A DNA stretch of 27,229 nucleotides from an uncultured Collinsella sp. (GCA_959605475.1 CAUHFS010000033.1:1-27229); one strand, 5' to 3'; numbered from the stretch's first letter, positions 15,897-24,143 are shown. Numbers and translations are program-made. Notes: a model not told the origin generated them from the letters alone.

Positions 15897-17249
15897 ATGT
15901 CTGACGACTTCTACACCATGGTCGATTCCGGTGATCCGGCACCCGACAACGAGCACATCACCGGCGTGCGCGAAAAACGCAACGAGAGCGAGCAGGTCAC
16001 CGCACAAGCACCGAAGGCCATGTATGCAGCGCGCATCGCGGTCTACGATGACATGCTGTCGACACCGCGTGTCATCGTCATCGAACCGCAAGACGTCCGC
16101 ACCTACTTGGAAGAGACAACCAACACCGTCTACCAGTGCATGAAAGAGCAGGGAGGACGCATCTCGCTGATGGTTATCCGCGAGATTGTCGAAAACTTTA
16201 TCCACGCGCATTTTGCAGAGCCCATCATCTCGATCCTGGACGGCGGCGACACCATCCGATTCGCAGACCAGGGGCCGGGGATCGAAGACAAAGAACGCGC
16301 CTTCGACTTTGGCGTAACCAGTGCAAACAGCAAAATGAAACGGTATATCCGCGGCACCGGAGCCGGGTTTCCCATGGTACAGGAGTACTTGGAAAACGCC
16401 GGCGGCGCCGTCTCCATCGAGGACAACATGGGCAACGGCACCGTCGTGACGGTAAGTCTGAACCCCAAGCGCGTGCAGGAAATCGAGCGTGCCGGCGGGC
16501 GCGGGGCAGCCGTGCGACCCGAAACGGAGCAGCCGGCATATCCCATGCCGGGTGCCTTCACGCAGCAACCCGCAACGATGCAGCAGGTGCAACAGCAAAT
16601 GGCCCCCATGCAGCAGCCTGGCATGGCCCCCATGCAAGAGCCCCAGGCACCCTCGGGCGCGATTCCGCAGAACATACCCGATGTAAAGCCAGCGATGGGC
16701 CAGGATGTGGGAACCTTGCAGCAGATGGCGGGTGCATCGACTGCACAGCAGATATCCTATCAACCGAACCCACAAGAGTATCCGGCTCAATACGCGCCGC
16801 AAACGGGATATGCACAGGCATACCCCCAGCAATACCCGCTTGGATACCAGCAGCCATACCAACAGATGCCACAGGCGCAGTACAACCCATGGGCCCAGCA
16901 GATGCCTCCGCAGCCTTATCAACAGTGGCCGCAAAGTTTTCAACAGCAGCTGCTGCCCATGCAGAGTTCTCAACAACCAGCAGCTCAAATGATGTATCCT
17001 AATGCGGCGAATCAATATGCACAGCCGCAGCAAGACGTATTTGTGAGCGAGCGCGGCGAAGCGGCACTGGGCTATCTGGCTCAAAACCAAGAGTGTGGCG
17101 CAACCGACCTGGCACGAGCGTTTGGAAACTCAGCGCCCACGTGGTCGCGAACGCTCAACGACTTGGCACAAGCCGGCTTGGTAATCAAACATGGCCAGAA
17201 ATATCATCTGACCGAAATAGGCAGCGCTCGCGTGCGAGCCCAAAGTTAA
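15897..17249 (+). CDS. GHKL-type ATPase fused to a C-terminal winged helix, encoded immediately before dnaA
   Basis: A 450-residue protein I do not recognise as a named family. Residues 85-190 form a histidine-kinase-like (GHKL) ATP-binding fold: N box REIVENFIHAH (95-105, comparable to the anti-sigma factor SpoIIAB), G1 box DQGPGI (124-129) and G2 box GTGAGF (153-158), then a closing strand GNGTVVTVSL. No dimerisation/phosphoacceptor His domain is seen, so it is not a normal sensor kinase. Residues 208-380 are Gln/Pro/Met/Tyr-rich low complexity. Residues 383-446 look like a winged helix (ALGYLAQNQECGATDLARAF...LNDLAQAGLVIKHGQKYHLTE). The ATG at 15897 has only a weak GCGAG ahead of it; ATG at 15918 is an alternative. 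Its TAA is 15 bp before dnaA, so the two are probably one transcript. The flanking DnaA-box clusters place it inside the origin. A role in controlling initiation is inference. Confidence 0.8.
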   Translation: MSDDFYTMVDSGDPAPDNEHITGVREKRNESEQVTAQAPKAMYAARIAVYDDMLSTPRVIVIEPQDVRTYLEETTNTVYQCMKEQGGRISLMVIREIVENFIHAHFAEPIISILDGGDTIRFADQGPGIEDKERAFDFGVTSANSKMKRYIRGTGAGFPMVQEYLENAGGAVSIEDNMGNGTVVTVSLNPKRVQEIERAGGRGAAVRPETEQPAYPMPGAFTQQPATMQQVQQQMAPMQQPGMAPMQEPQAPSGAIPQNIPDVKPAMGQDVGTLQQMAGASTAQQISYQPNPQEYPAQYAPQTGYAQAYPQQYPLGYQQPYQQMPQAQYNPWAQQMPPQPYQQWPQSFQQQLLPMQSSQQPAAQMMYPNAANQYAQPQQDVFVSERGEAALGYLAQNQECGATDLARAFGNSAPTWSRTLNDLAQAGLVIKHGQKYHLTEIGSARVRAQS

Positions 17250-17264
17250 GGAACGGGAGAAACA

Positions 17265-18989
17265 GTGGACGAGGAAGCAAGCATCATCCTGGGAGATGCC
17301 ATCGCCTTTTGCCAGCGCGACGGCCAAGATGCACGCCTCATCAATATGCTGGGACAATCGCGCGCCGTGAGCTTAACCGAGGACACTCTGACGATTGAGG
17401 CCCCTTCACGCTTTGCCATCGCTCAGCTCAAAAAGCATCAGCCGACCATCGAGGCCTATCTGGAAGACATCGCCTTTGCGCCGATCGCGCTCAATATCGT
17501 GGCACCGCAGGGCGCCTCGGCAAATACGGCCCCGGTCACTCACCCGGTAGCGACCGCCACCGCAGCGGCAACTACGGCGCCCGAGCCTCGACGCGACGAT
17601 GTTTCCCGTGAAACCATGGCACCCCAGCCGACCGCTTCGGTCGCATCGGCGGTAGAGCCAGCCCCCTCGCCCATCCCGACCGCCACGCACATGCCCGTCG
17701 CACACGAGGCGACACCCGGCGAGGAATCGGGCATTGCAATCAAAAACACGCTGTCCGCCGACGATTTCCGCCGCATGATGACACAAATGAATGGCAGGCC
17801 ACCGGCGAAAAGCGCGAGTTCGTCCGCAGCGCCGGCAGCACCTTCGGCGGCGGCCCCGGCGGCAGTCGAGAAAAACGCGGATGGGGCACCCCTCGCAGCG
17901 AATTCGAAATTCACGTTTGAAAACTTCGTCTTCGGGCCGGAGAACAGCCTTGCCTACCGATCGGCGCTCAAATTCGCCATGCTTGCAGACACGCCCGGTA
18001 CCTGCACGTCGCTGTTCATCTACGGCAAATCGGGCCTGGGCAAGACGCACCTGCTACTCGCCATCAAAAATGAGCTGGCAGAGAAATCGCCCGAGATCAA
18101 GGTGAAGTACGCCAACTCGCAGGCATATCTGGACGACTTGATGACGGAATTCGACCGCCAAAAGAAGAGCAACGCCCCCATTATGCAGGCGTATCACGGC
18201 GTCGACGTGCTTATCATCGATGACATCCAGAACATCATCGGCAAGCGCGCGAGCGTGGATTACTTCTTCCAGTTGATGGACGAATTTATCCGTAACAACA
18301 AGAAGGTCGTGATCGCCGCCGACCGCGCCCCCAAGGACCTTAATATGGACGAGCGCCTGACCAGTCGCTTTAATGCCGGTCTGCTGTGCCTGGTGGCGGA
18401 GCCCAGCTACGAGATGAAGTACAAGATTTTGCAGCGTTATTACGAGAACACGATCGCCGCCGCACCCGAGGCAGGCAACGACTCGCTGCTGGCGGCCTAC
18501 GGAGGCGACGGCGGACATCTGACCGACGCGCACTTTAAACACATGGCCGAGGTCTCGGGCACCAACATTCGCGAGCTCGAGAGCTTTTGCGAGCGTTGTG
18601 CCGGCGAAGCGGGCGATCGCGAGCGCGAGGGCGGGGAGCTCACCTTTGACGACATCGACGCAATCGCCAACCAATACTTCGACACATCGGCCAAGAAGAT
18701 CAATGTGCAGACGGTCCAGTCCGTCATCGAGGAGCAATACGGTGTGACGCACGAGGAGCTCATCGGGCCTCGCCGCAACGCCAATATCGCCAAGGCGCGC
18801 CATATCGCTATCTACCTGGCGATCGAGATGTGCGAGATGACGACGACGGCCGTGGGCGCCGAGTTTGGCAACCGCAACCACTCGACCGTCAGCACGAGCT
18901 ATAAAAAGGTTCAGAAGATGATTCAGGAAGACCGGACTGTTACCGAAGACCTCAAGTCGCTGCGCGATAAAATTACACTGCGCTCGTAG
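17265..18989 (+). CDS. dnaA: chromosomal replication initiator DnaA (divergent)
   Basis: An AAA+ protein that binds origin boxes, melts the DNA and recruits helicase. It is 574 residues, longer than the usual 450-510 because of an Ala/Pro-rich domain II (about 82-210). Domain I is 1-80. The AAA+ core shows Walker A GKSGLGKT (254-261, where GGVGLGKT is usual), Walker B VLIIDD (315-320), sensor I AADRAPKDL and the Arg finger in RLTSRF (364-369). Domain IV carries RRNANIAKARHIAIYL and the DNA-recognition signature FGNRNHSTV (534-542), where the canonical form is FGGRDHTTV; the Gly-to-Asn and Asp-to-Asn changes are seen directly. GTG start with GGGAG five bases upstream. A near-parS sequence lies in the domain II coding region. 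No terminator follows. Confidence 0.97.
   Translation: MDEEASIILGDAIAFCQRDGQDARLINMLGQSRAVSLTEDTLTIEAPSRFAIAQLKKHQPTIEAYLEDIAFAPIALNIVAPQGASANTAPVTHPVATATAAATTAPEPRRDDVSRETMAPQPTASVASAVEPAPSPIPTATHMPVAHEATPGEESGIAIKNTLSADDFRRMMTQMNGRPPAKSASSSAAPAAPSAAAPAAVEKNADGAPLAANSKFTFENFVFGPENSLAYRSALKFAMLADTPGTCTSLFIYGKSGLGKTHLLLAIKNELAEKSPEIKVKYANSQAYLDDLMTEFDRQKKSNAPIMQAYHGVDVLIIDDIQNIIGKRASVDYFFQLMDEFIRNNKKVVIAADRAPKDLNMDERLTSRFNAGLLCLVAEPSYEMKYKILQRYYENTIAAAPEAGNDSLLAAYGGDGGHLTDAHFKHMAEVSGTNIRELESFCERCAGEAGDREREGGELTFDDIDAIANQYFDTSAKKINVQTVQSVIEEQYGVTHEELIGPRRNANIAKARHIAIYLAIEMCEMTTTAVGAEFGNRNHSTVSTSYKKVQKMIQEDRTVTEDLKSLRDKITLRS
17600..17615. other. degenerate parS site inside dnaA (14/16)
   Basis: TGTTTCCCGTGAAACC differs from the perfect parS at positions 7 and 16. 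It encodes DVSRET in the variable linker of DnaA, where coding constraint is low. It is a candidate secondary ParB site. Confidence 0.5.
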
Positions 18990-19004
18990 GTAAATGGACA
19001 CACC

Positions 19005-19168
19005 TGTTGAAAACCTGTCGAAACGGCGGTTATAAGGTGTCAAAAACTCGAGCCGCGGTGATGAAAAGTTTTGCGCAGGTTTTGAACGTGGAAAACATAC
19101 CCGGTTGCACACAGGTTCCTGTCGATTCTCTTTTTAGGGCTGACCTGCACTTTTAGGAGTAATCAACA
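19005..19168. other. oriC: right half of oriC: DnaA boxes between dnaA and dnaN
   Basis: TGTTGAAAA (19005-19013, the reverse of TTTTCAACA) and TGTCGAAAC (19016-19024) form a reverse-oriented pair. TTGCACACA (19105-19113) is a looser match to the classical box. TAATCAACA (19160-19168) stands 12 bp before the trio element, in the position of the box that anchors DnaA for strand opening in Bacillus. The 20 bases from 19005 match 17/20 with 15815-15834 in the left cluster. Confidence 0.75.
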
Positions 19169-19180
19169 GTTTCGTCAGTA

Positions 19181-19223
19181 CTATTACTATTATTGAGATA
19201 TTTATATCTATAGAAAGGTATTA
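19181..19223 (+). other. oriC: DnaA-trio element and AT-rich unwinding region
   Basis: CTA-TTA-CTA-TTA-TTG (19181-19195) gives, on the complementary strand, four to five successive 3'-(G/A)A(T/C)-5' triplets of the DnaA-trio described for bacterial origin unwinding. It is followed by AGATATTTATATCT (19197-19210), a perfect 6-bp inverted repeat, and more A/T up to dnaN. This is the most AT-rich point of the gap, and the order box, GC-containing spacer, trio, AT-rich tract is that of the Bacillus origin. Confidence 0.75.
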
Positions 19224-19227
19224 AAAG

Positions 19228-20331
19228 ATGAAGTTCACCGTCAGCCAGAGCTCGCTTACGCAAGCCATCGGCGTCGTTATGAAAGGCGTCGCTTCGGCAT
19301 CCACCCTTCCCATTCTGTCGGGCGTGCTCGTTAAGGCACAAGACGGCATCTTGGAATTCCAGACCTCCAACTACACCATCTCGATTCGTCACCGCATTGC
19401 GGCTCATGTCGAAGAGGAGGGCGAGATGGTGATTCCCTGCAAGATGCTCTCCAACATCACTAAGACCCTTCCCGATGCCCCGGTCACCTTTGAGCTGTCC
19501 GAGCGTCAGGTTTTGATTGGCTGCGAGAAGAGCTCTTTCCGCCTCAACACGCTCGATGCCAACGACTTTCCCGAGTTCCCGGCATACGCCATCGAGAGCG
19601 CCGTCGAGCTGCCGACCGATATCCTGTCCGAAATGGTAAGCCGCGTATGGCGCGTCACCTCGACTGACAAGGCCCGTCCCATCCTGGGTGGCGTGCACAT
19701 GAAGGTCGAGAACAACACCGTGCGCCTGGTCGCGACCGATTCCTTCCGACTGGCCGTGTGCGATACGCAGGTCGAGACCTCGACCCTCGAAGGTTCCTTT
19801 GAGCTCAACGTGCCTGCCGACGCCTTCAACGACGCGCTGAGCATCATGGCCAGCCAGGCGACCATCATGATCGGCGCCACCGACACCCAGGTTGTCTTTG
19901 AGGCCGGCAACACCACCTACGTGTCGCGCCGCATCGAGGGCGTATATCCCAATTACAAGCAGCTCATCCCCGATTCGTGCGTGACGAGCGTCAAGATCGA
20001 CGTCGCCGCCTTTAACGCCGCCCTTAAGCGTGTGGCCGTTATCGCGAGCGCCAACCCCGCCGTCAAGTTTGAGATTGACGTCGAGAACGGCCAGATGGGC
20101 CTGTCCTCCATTTCCAACGACCAGGACCTGGCGCAGGAGACGATCGATGTCGAGGCCGAGGGCGAGTCGGGCACCATCGCCTTCAACTACCACTACATCT
20201 TTGGCTGCCTCAATGCCCTGTCCAAGGAGAAGGAGATCACGCTGGAGCTCAAGAGCTATTCGCAGGCTGGCATCTTCAAGTCCTACGACAAGATCAACTA
20301 CCTGTACCTGGTCATGCCGGTACGCATCTAG
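19228..20331 (+). CDS. dnaN: DNA polymerase III sliding clamp (beta subunit)
   Basis: The ring-shaped dimer that tethers polymerase III and other enzymes to DNA. At 367 residues it has the usual three-fold repeated domain length. The N-terminal KFTVSQSSLTQAIGVVMKGV, the central RPILGGVHMKVENNTVRLVATDSFRLA and the closing YLVMPVRI strand (partner-binding cleft) are diagnostic. AGAAAGG lies nine bases before the ATG. recF begins 8 bp after the stop. Confidence 0.98.
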   Translation: MKFTVSQSSLTQAIGVVMKGVASASTLPILSGVLVKAQDGILEFQTSNYTISIRHRIAAHVEEEGEMVIPCKMLSNITKTLPDAPVTFELSERQVLIGCEKSSFRLNTLDANDFPEFPAYAIESAVELPTDILSEMVSRVWRVTSTDKARPILGGVHMKVENNTVRLVATDSFRLAVCDTQVETSTLEGSFELNVPADAFNDALSIMASQATIMIGATDTQVVFEAGNTTYVSRRIEGVYPNYKQLIPDSCVTSVKIDVAAFNAALKRVAVIASANPAVKFEIDVENGQMGLSSISNDQDLAQETIDVEAEGESGTIAFNYHYIFGCLNALSKEKEITLELKSYSQAGIFKSYDKINYLYLVMPVRI

Positions 20332-20339
20332 CGCTGCCC

Positions 20340-21446
20340 ATGACCATGTTCGCACGCGATCTTTCCGTTGCGCGCTATCGCAGCTTCGACAGTTACCGCC
20401 TTGCCCTGAGCGACGGTGTGACAGTGCTCGCAGGTCCCAACGCGGCGGGAAAGACCAACCTCATAGAGGCGCTGCAGCTTTTGACGAGTGGCGCCTCGTT
20501 TAGGCATCCGACCGCAGCCGAGCTCGTGCACGACGGCGTGGGCTCATGCAAGGTCGAGCTGAGGCTCGAAGGCGATGGGCGCGTGCTGGACATGGGACTG
20601 AGCGTGGAAGATGGCAAGCGTTCGTTTAGTCGCAACGGCAAGCGCTGCGCTGCGTCCGGCGTGCGCGGGGTGCTGCCGAGCGTTCTGTTTTGCCCGGACC
20701 ACCTGGATATGGTCAAGCGGGGTGCCAGCGTGCGCCGCACCGCACTTGACGACTTTGGCGTTCAGCTGAGTGCACGCTATGCCGATCTGGCTAGTGCCTA
20801 CGGGCGCTGCGTGACCCAGCGCAACGCCCTGCTCAAGGAGACCTGGTGCTGCCGCGAGATGCTTGGCGCCTGGAACGAATCTATCGCCCGCGCCGGTTCG
20901 GCCCTGCTCGTGCATCGTCTGGCCCTGCTCGACCGGCTGTCGGGCCATGTGCGCGACGCCTATGGCCGCGTGGCATCTGGCGAGCCCGCCGGTGTGGCCT
21001 ATGTGTCCACGCTTGGCGACCTGCCTCGCACCGAGGATCGCGACGAGCTCAGGGGCTGGGCGTATGAGCACATGCTCTCGGCGCTCGATGAGCGCGCCGA
21101 CGAGGAGATCCGCCGCGGCGTGACGCTCGTGGGTCCGCATCGCGACGAGATAGAGTTTTCCGTCGCGGGCCGATCGGCTCGTTCATTTGCCAGCCAGGGC
21201 CAGCAGCGAACGCTGGTGCTTGCCTGGAAGGTGGCAGAAGTGGCCGTGGCGCGCGATATCCTGGGCACTGCGCCGCTGCTGCTCTTGGACGACGTGATGA
21301 GCGAGCTCGACGCCGGGCGCCGAGGCGCTTTCCTGCAGCTGATCGGTGATGATATCCAGACAGTCATAACCACCACCAATCTGGGGTATTTTACCGATGA
21401 CCTGCTTGATCGAGCCAAGGTGGTGAGCATGGGTGAGACGTGCTAA
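20340..21446 (+). CDS. recF: DNA replication and repair protein RecF
   Basis: An SMC/Rad50-like ATPase that works with RecO and RecR to load RecA at gaps. The 368-residue protein shows Walker A GPNAAGKT (32-39), the ABC signature SFASQGQQRTL near 282-292 and Walker B LLLLDDVMSELD near 313-324. There is no clear ribosome site for either ATG (20340 or 20346); closeness to dnaN suggests translational coupling. It overlaps dciA by 14 bp. Confidence 0.96.
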   Translation: MTMFARDLSVARYRSFDSYRLALSDGVTVLAGPNAAGKTNLIEALQLLTSGASFRHPTAAELVHDGVGSCKVELRLEGDGRVLDMGLSVEDGKRSFSRNGKRCAASGVRGVLPSVLFCPDHLDMVKRGASVRRTALDDFGVQLSARYADLASAYGRCVTQRNALLKETWCCREMLGAWNESIARAGSALLVHRLALLDRLSGHVRDAYGRVASGEPAGVAYVSTLGDLPRTEDRDELRGWAYEHMLSALDERADEEIRRGVTLVGPHRDEIEFSVAGRSARSFASQGQQRTLVLAWKVAEVAVARDILGTAPLLLLDDVMSELDAGRRGAFLQLIGDDIQTVITTTNLGYFTDDLLDRAKVVSMGETC

Positions 21447-21996
21447 TTACGAGCGCGAGAACGGAACGGTTGCCTTTGGCGGCTTTTTGGATGCCGAGCG
21501 TCAGCGTATCCTGGCGGCCGCGACACCTGAGCGCCGCGCGCAGATGGAGGCTGCAGAGGAGTCTCGTGCGGTCTATCACGCCTGGAATGCAGTGTGCTCG
21601 GGCACGCGCGAGGGACGCCATGTGACGGGGCTGCGCTACCTGCCCGAGTCCAACGAACTGCTGGTGTACCTCGATTCGCCCTCATGGACGCAGGAGATGA
21701 CACTTTTGCGCGAGATTATCCGCGCGCGCATGGAGCGCGCCGGCGCGCACGTCGACGGCCTGGTGTTCAAGACGACCGCCCCCGGCCACACACCGCCCGC
21801 TGCAAAAGAGCGCCTGCGTCCGGCCGTGGCCGAGTGTCCGCCGGCTCCGCATGCCGACCTCAGCGATGCCGAGCGTGCCGAGATCGAGCACCAAGTGGCG
21901 CCCATCGAGGACCAAAAACTGCGCGAGGCCCTCGAGAACGCCATGAGAGCCAGTGCCGAGTGGGCCAAGGGCGTGCAGGGCAAAAAAGAGCCTTAA
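21433..21996 (+). CDS. dciA: DUF721 protein, probable DciA replicative-helicase operator
   Basis: A 187-residue protein with a DUF721-like segment at about 45-115 (AVYHAWNAVCSGTREGRHVTG, then LLVYLDSPSWTQEMTLLREIIRARM), the KH-like core of the DciA family. DciA is the ancestral partner of the replicative helicase DnaB, used by bacteria lacking DnaC or DnaI. The slot between recF and gyrB is where Actinobacteria such as Mycobacterium keep dciA. The C-terminal 70 residues are Pro/Ala/Glu-rich and variable. The GTG start lies within recF with no strong ribosome site, again suggesting coupling. A terminator follows. Confidence 0.85.
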   Translation: MRRANYERENGTVAFGGFLDAERQRILAAATPERRAQMEAAEESRAVYHAWNAVCSGTREGRHVTGLRYLPESNELLVYLDSPSWTQEMTLLREIIRARMERAGAHVDGLVFKTTAPGHTPPAAKERLRPAVAECPPAPHADLSDAERAEIEHQVAPIEDQKLREALENAMRASAEWAKGVQGKKEP

Positions 21997-22023
21997 ATCG
22001 CATCTGGTGGCCTTGTAGAGCCA

Positions 22024-22052
22024 AATACCCTCGTTCCCGAGGGTATTTTTTT
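22024..22052 (+). terminator. intrinsic terminator after dciA
   Basis: AATACCCTCG and CGAGGGTATT form a 10-bp perfect stem around TTCC, running into seven T residues. It is 28 bp past the dciA stop and closes the dnaA-dnaN-recF-dciA unit before gyrB. Confidence 0.93.
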
Positions 22053-22101
22053 ACGATAAACTAGTAAGGCTATACACATTTTCTTAACTGAAGGAGGACG
22101 T

Positions 22102-24132
22102 GTGGCAAACGAAAACGATTACGATGGCGGCGAGATTAAGATTCTCGAAGGTCTCGAGGCCGTTCGTAAGCGCCCGGGCATGTACATTGGCTCGACGAGC
22201 GCCAGCGGTCTTCATCACCTGGTGTGGGAGATCGTTGACAATTCCGTCGACGAGGCCATGGCCGGTTTCTGCACCGAGATTCAGGTGACGGTCCACGCCG
22301 ACAACTCCATCACGGTCGTCGACAACGGGCGCGGCATCCCCGTCGACGAGCATCCTATCAAAAAGATCCCGACGCTCGAGGTCGTCATGACGATCCTGCA
22401 CGCCGGCGGTAAGTTCGATAACTCGGCCTACAAGGTCTCGGGCGGCCTGCACGGCGTGGGCATCTCCGTCGTCAACGCCCTGTCCAAGCGTGTGGTCGTA
22501 CAGGTATGCCGCGATGGCAACATCTACGAGATGGAGTTCTCGCGCGGCAAGACCGTCAAGAAGATGGAGGTCGTGGGCACTTCGGAGACGACGGGCACCA
22601 CTGTCAGCTTCTGGCCCGACGACGAGATCTTCGAGACCTGCATCTACGATTTCGACACGCTGCACAACCGTCTGCAGGAGACGGCATTCCTCAACAAGAA
22701 CCTCAAGATTGTGCTGACCGACGAGCGCGAGGCGACTCCCCATGTGGAGGAGTTTTGCTATGCCGGCGGCATCATCGACTTCGTCAAGTTCCTCAACGAG
22801 GGCAAGGATGTCCCCGAGACCTTTAAGGAGCCCATCTATATTGAGGGCAAATCGGATCCGGATGCGCCCGTGACCAAGATGGGCGAGGTCGAGGTGTCCT
22901 TGCAGTGGAATAGCGGCTACGGCGAGAACGTCATGTCGTTTGCCAACGACATCTACACCCCCGAGGGCGGCATGCACCTCGAGGGCTTCCGTACCGCACT
23001 TACCCGCGTGATTAACGATTACGCTCGCAAGCAGAACCTGCTCAAGGAAAAAGACGCCAACCTGACCGGCGACGATGTGCGCGAGGGCCTATCGGCCGTT
23101 ATCTCGGTCAAACTGCCCGATCCGCAGTTTGAGGGCCAGACCAAGGCCAAGCTCGGCAGCTCCTATATGCGCGCGCTGACGCTCAAGATCGTGACCGACG
23201 GGCTTGCCGATTACCTCGAGGAGCATCCCAAGCCTGCTCGCGAGATCGTCAAGAAAGCCCAGCAGGCCTGCAAGGCACGCAACGCCGCCCGCAAGGCACG
23301 CGAGGCGACCCGCCGCAAGAGCCTGCTCGAGACGGCGTCGCTGCCCGGCAAGCTCGCCGACTGTTCGGTGCGCGATGCCGAGCTGACTGAGCTCTTTATC
23401 GTAGAGGGCGACTCGGCAGGCGGTTCGGCCAAGGACGGCCGTCGCCGAGACATCCAGGCGATCCTGCCCCTGCGCGGCAAGATTTTGAACGTCGAGCGCG
23501 TGGGCGATCATCGTGCGTTCTCGAGCGACACCATCCAGTCGCTCATCACCGCGATCGGCTGCGGCGTCACGACGAGCGCCGGTGACGGCGGCGACTTCGA
23601 CATCACCAAGGCGCGCTACCACAAGATTATCATCATGACCGACGCAGACGTCGACGGTGCACATATCCGCATCCTGCTGCTGACGTTCTTCTACAAGTAC
23701 ATGCGCCCGTTGATTGATGCCGGCTACGTTTACGTCGCGTGCCCGCCCATCTTTGGCATCAAGGTTCGCAACAAGATTCACTACGTGTATCCCAACGGCC
23801 GCCAGCCCGAAGACGAGATCCTGCGCGACACCATCCAGAGCCTGGGACTGAACCCCGACGACAACGACGAGGACGGCAAAGCCAAGGACGGCAAGATCAC
23901 TAAGAAGCGCAAGGGTTACACCGTCCAGCGCTATAAGGGCCTGGGCGAGATGGACCCCAAGCAGCTTGCCTCGACGACGATGGACCCCAAGACCCGCATT
24001 CTGCAGCGTGTGTCGATCGAGGACGCCGTGGTGGCGGACCGCGCCGTGCGCGAGCTCATGGGTTCCGAGGTCGGCTATCGCCGCGAGTACATTGAAAAAC
24101 ACGCGCATGATGCACGATTCCTTGACGCTTAA
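22102..24132 (+). CDS. gyrB: DNA gyrase subunit B
   Basis: ATPase subunit of the A2B2 gyrase that introduces negative supercoils. The 676-residue protein has the GHKL ATPase landmarks RKRPGMYIGST, EIVDNSVDEA (43-52), DNGRGIP (74-80) and GGLHGVG (114-120). The TOPRIM domain has EGDSAGG near 435-441 and DADVDGAH near 512-519. The C-terminal YKGLGEMDPKQL contacts GyrA. GTG start with AAGGAGG five bases upstream. TATACA at 22071 may be the -10 of its own promoter, since a terminator lies just before, but the -35 is poor. gyrA begins 11 bp after the stop. Confidence 0.98.
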   Translation: MANENDYDGGEIKILEGLEAVRKRPGMYIGSTSASGLHHLVWEIVDNSVDEAMAGFCTEIQVTVHADNSITVVDNGRGIPVDEHPIKKIPTLEVVMTILHAGGKFDNSAYKVSGGLHGVGISVVNALSKRVVVQVCRDGNIYEMEFSRGKTVKKMEVVGTSETTGTTVSFWPDDEIFETCIYDFDTLHNRLQETAFLNKNLKIVLTDEREATPHVEEFCYAGGIIDFVKFLNEGKDVPETFKEPIYIEGKSDPDAPVTKMGEVEVSLQWNSGYGENVMSFANDIYTPEGGMHLEGFRTALTRVINDYARKQNLLKEKDANLTGDDVREGLSAVISVKLPDPQFEGQTKAKLGSSYMRALTLKIVTDGLADYLEEHPKPAREIVKKAQQACKARNAARKAREATRRKSLLETASLPGKLADCSVRDAELTELFIVEGDSAGGSAKDGRRRDIQAILPLRGKILNVERVGDHRAFSSDTIQSLITAIGCGVTTSAGDGGDFDITKARYHKIIIMTDADVDGAHIRILLLTFFYKYMRPLIDAGYVYVACPPIFGIKVRNKIHYVYPNGRQPEDEILRDTIQSLGLNPDDNDEDGKAKDGKITKKRKGYTVQRYKGLGEMDPKQLASTTMDPKTRILQRVSIEDAVVADRAVRELMGSEVGYRREYIEKHAHDARFLDA

Positions 24133-24143
24133 GAGGAGGTAGC

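Noticed and set aside
15807..17090. 427-residue leftward frame opposite the GHKL gene
   Set aside because: Leu/Arg/His-rich, no domain, and spans origin boxes; the plus-strand frame carries clear N, G1 and G2 boxes.
20030..20503. 157-residue frame overlapping dnaN and recF
   Set aside because: Ser/Arg/Pro-rich out-of-frame reading of two well-identified genes.
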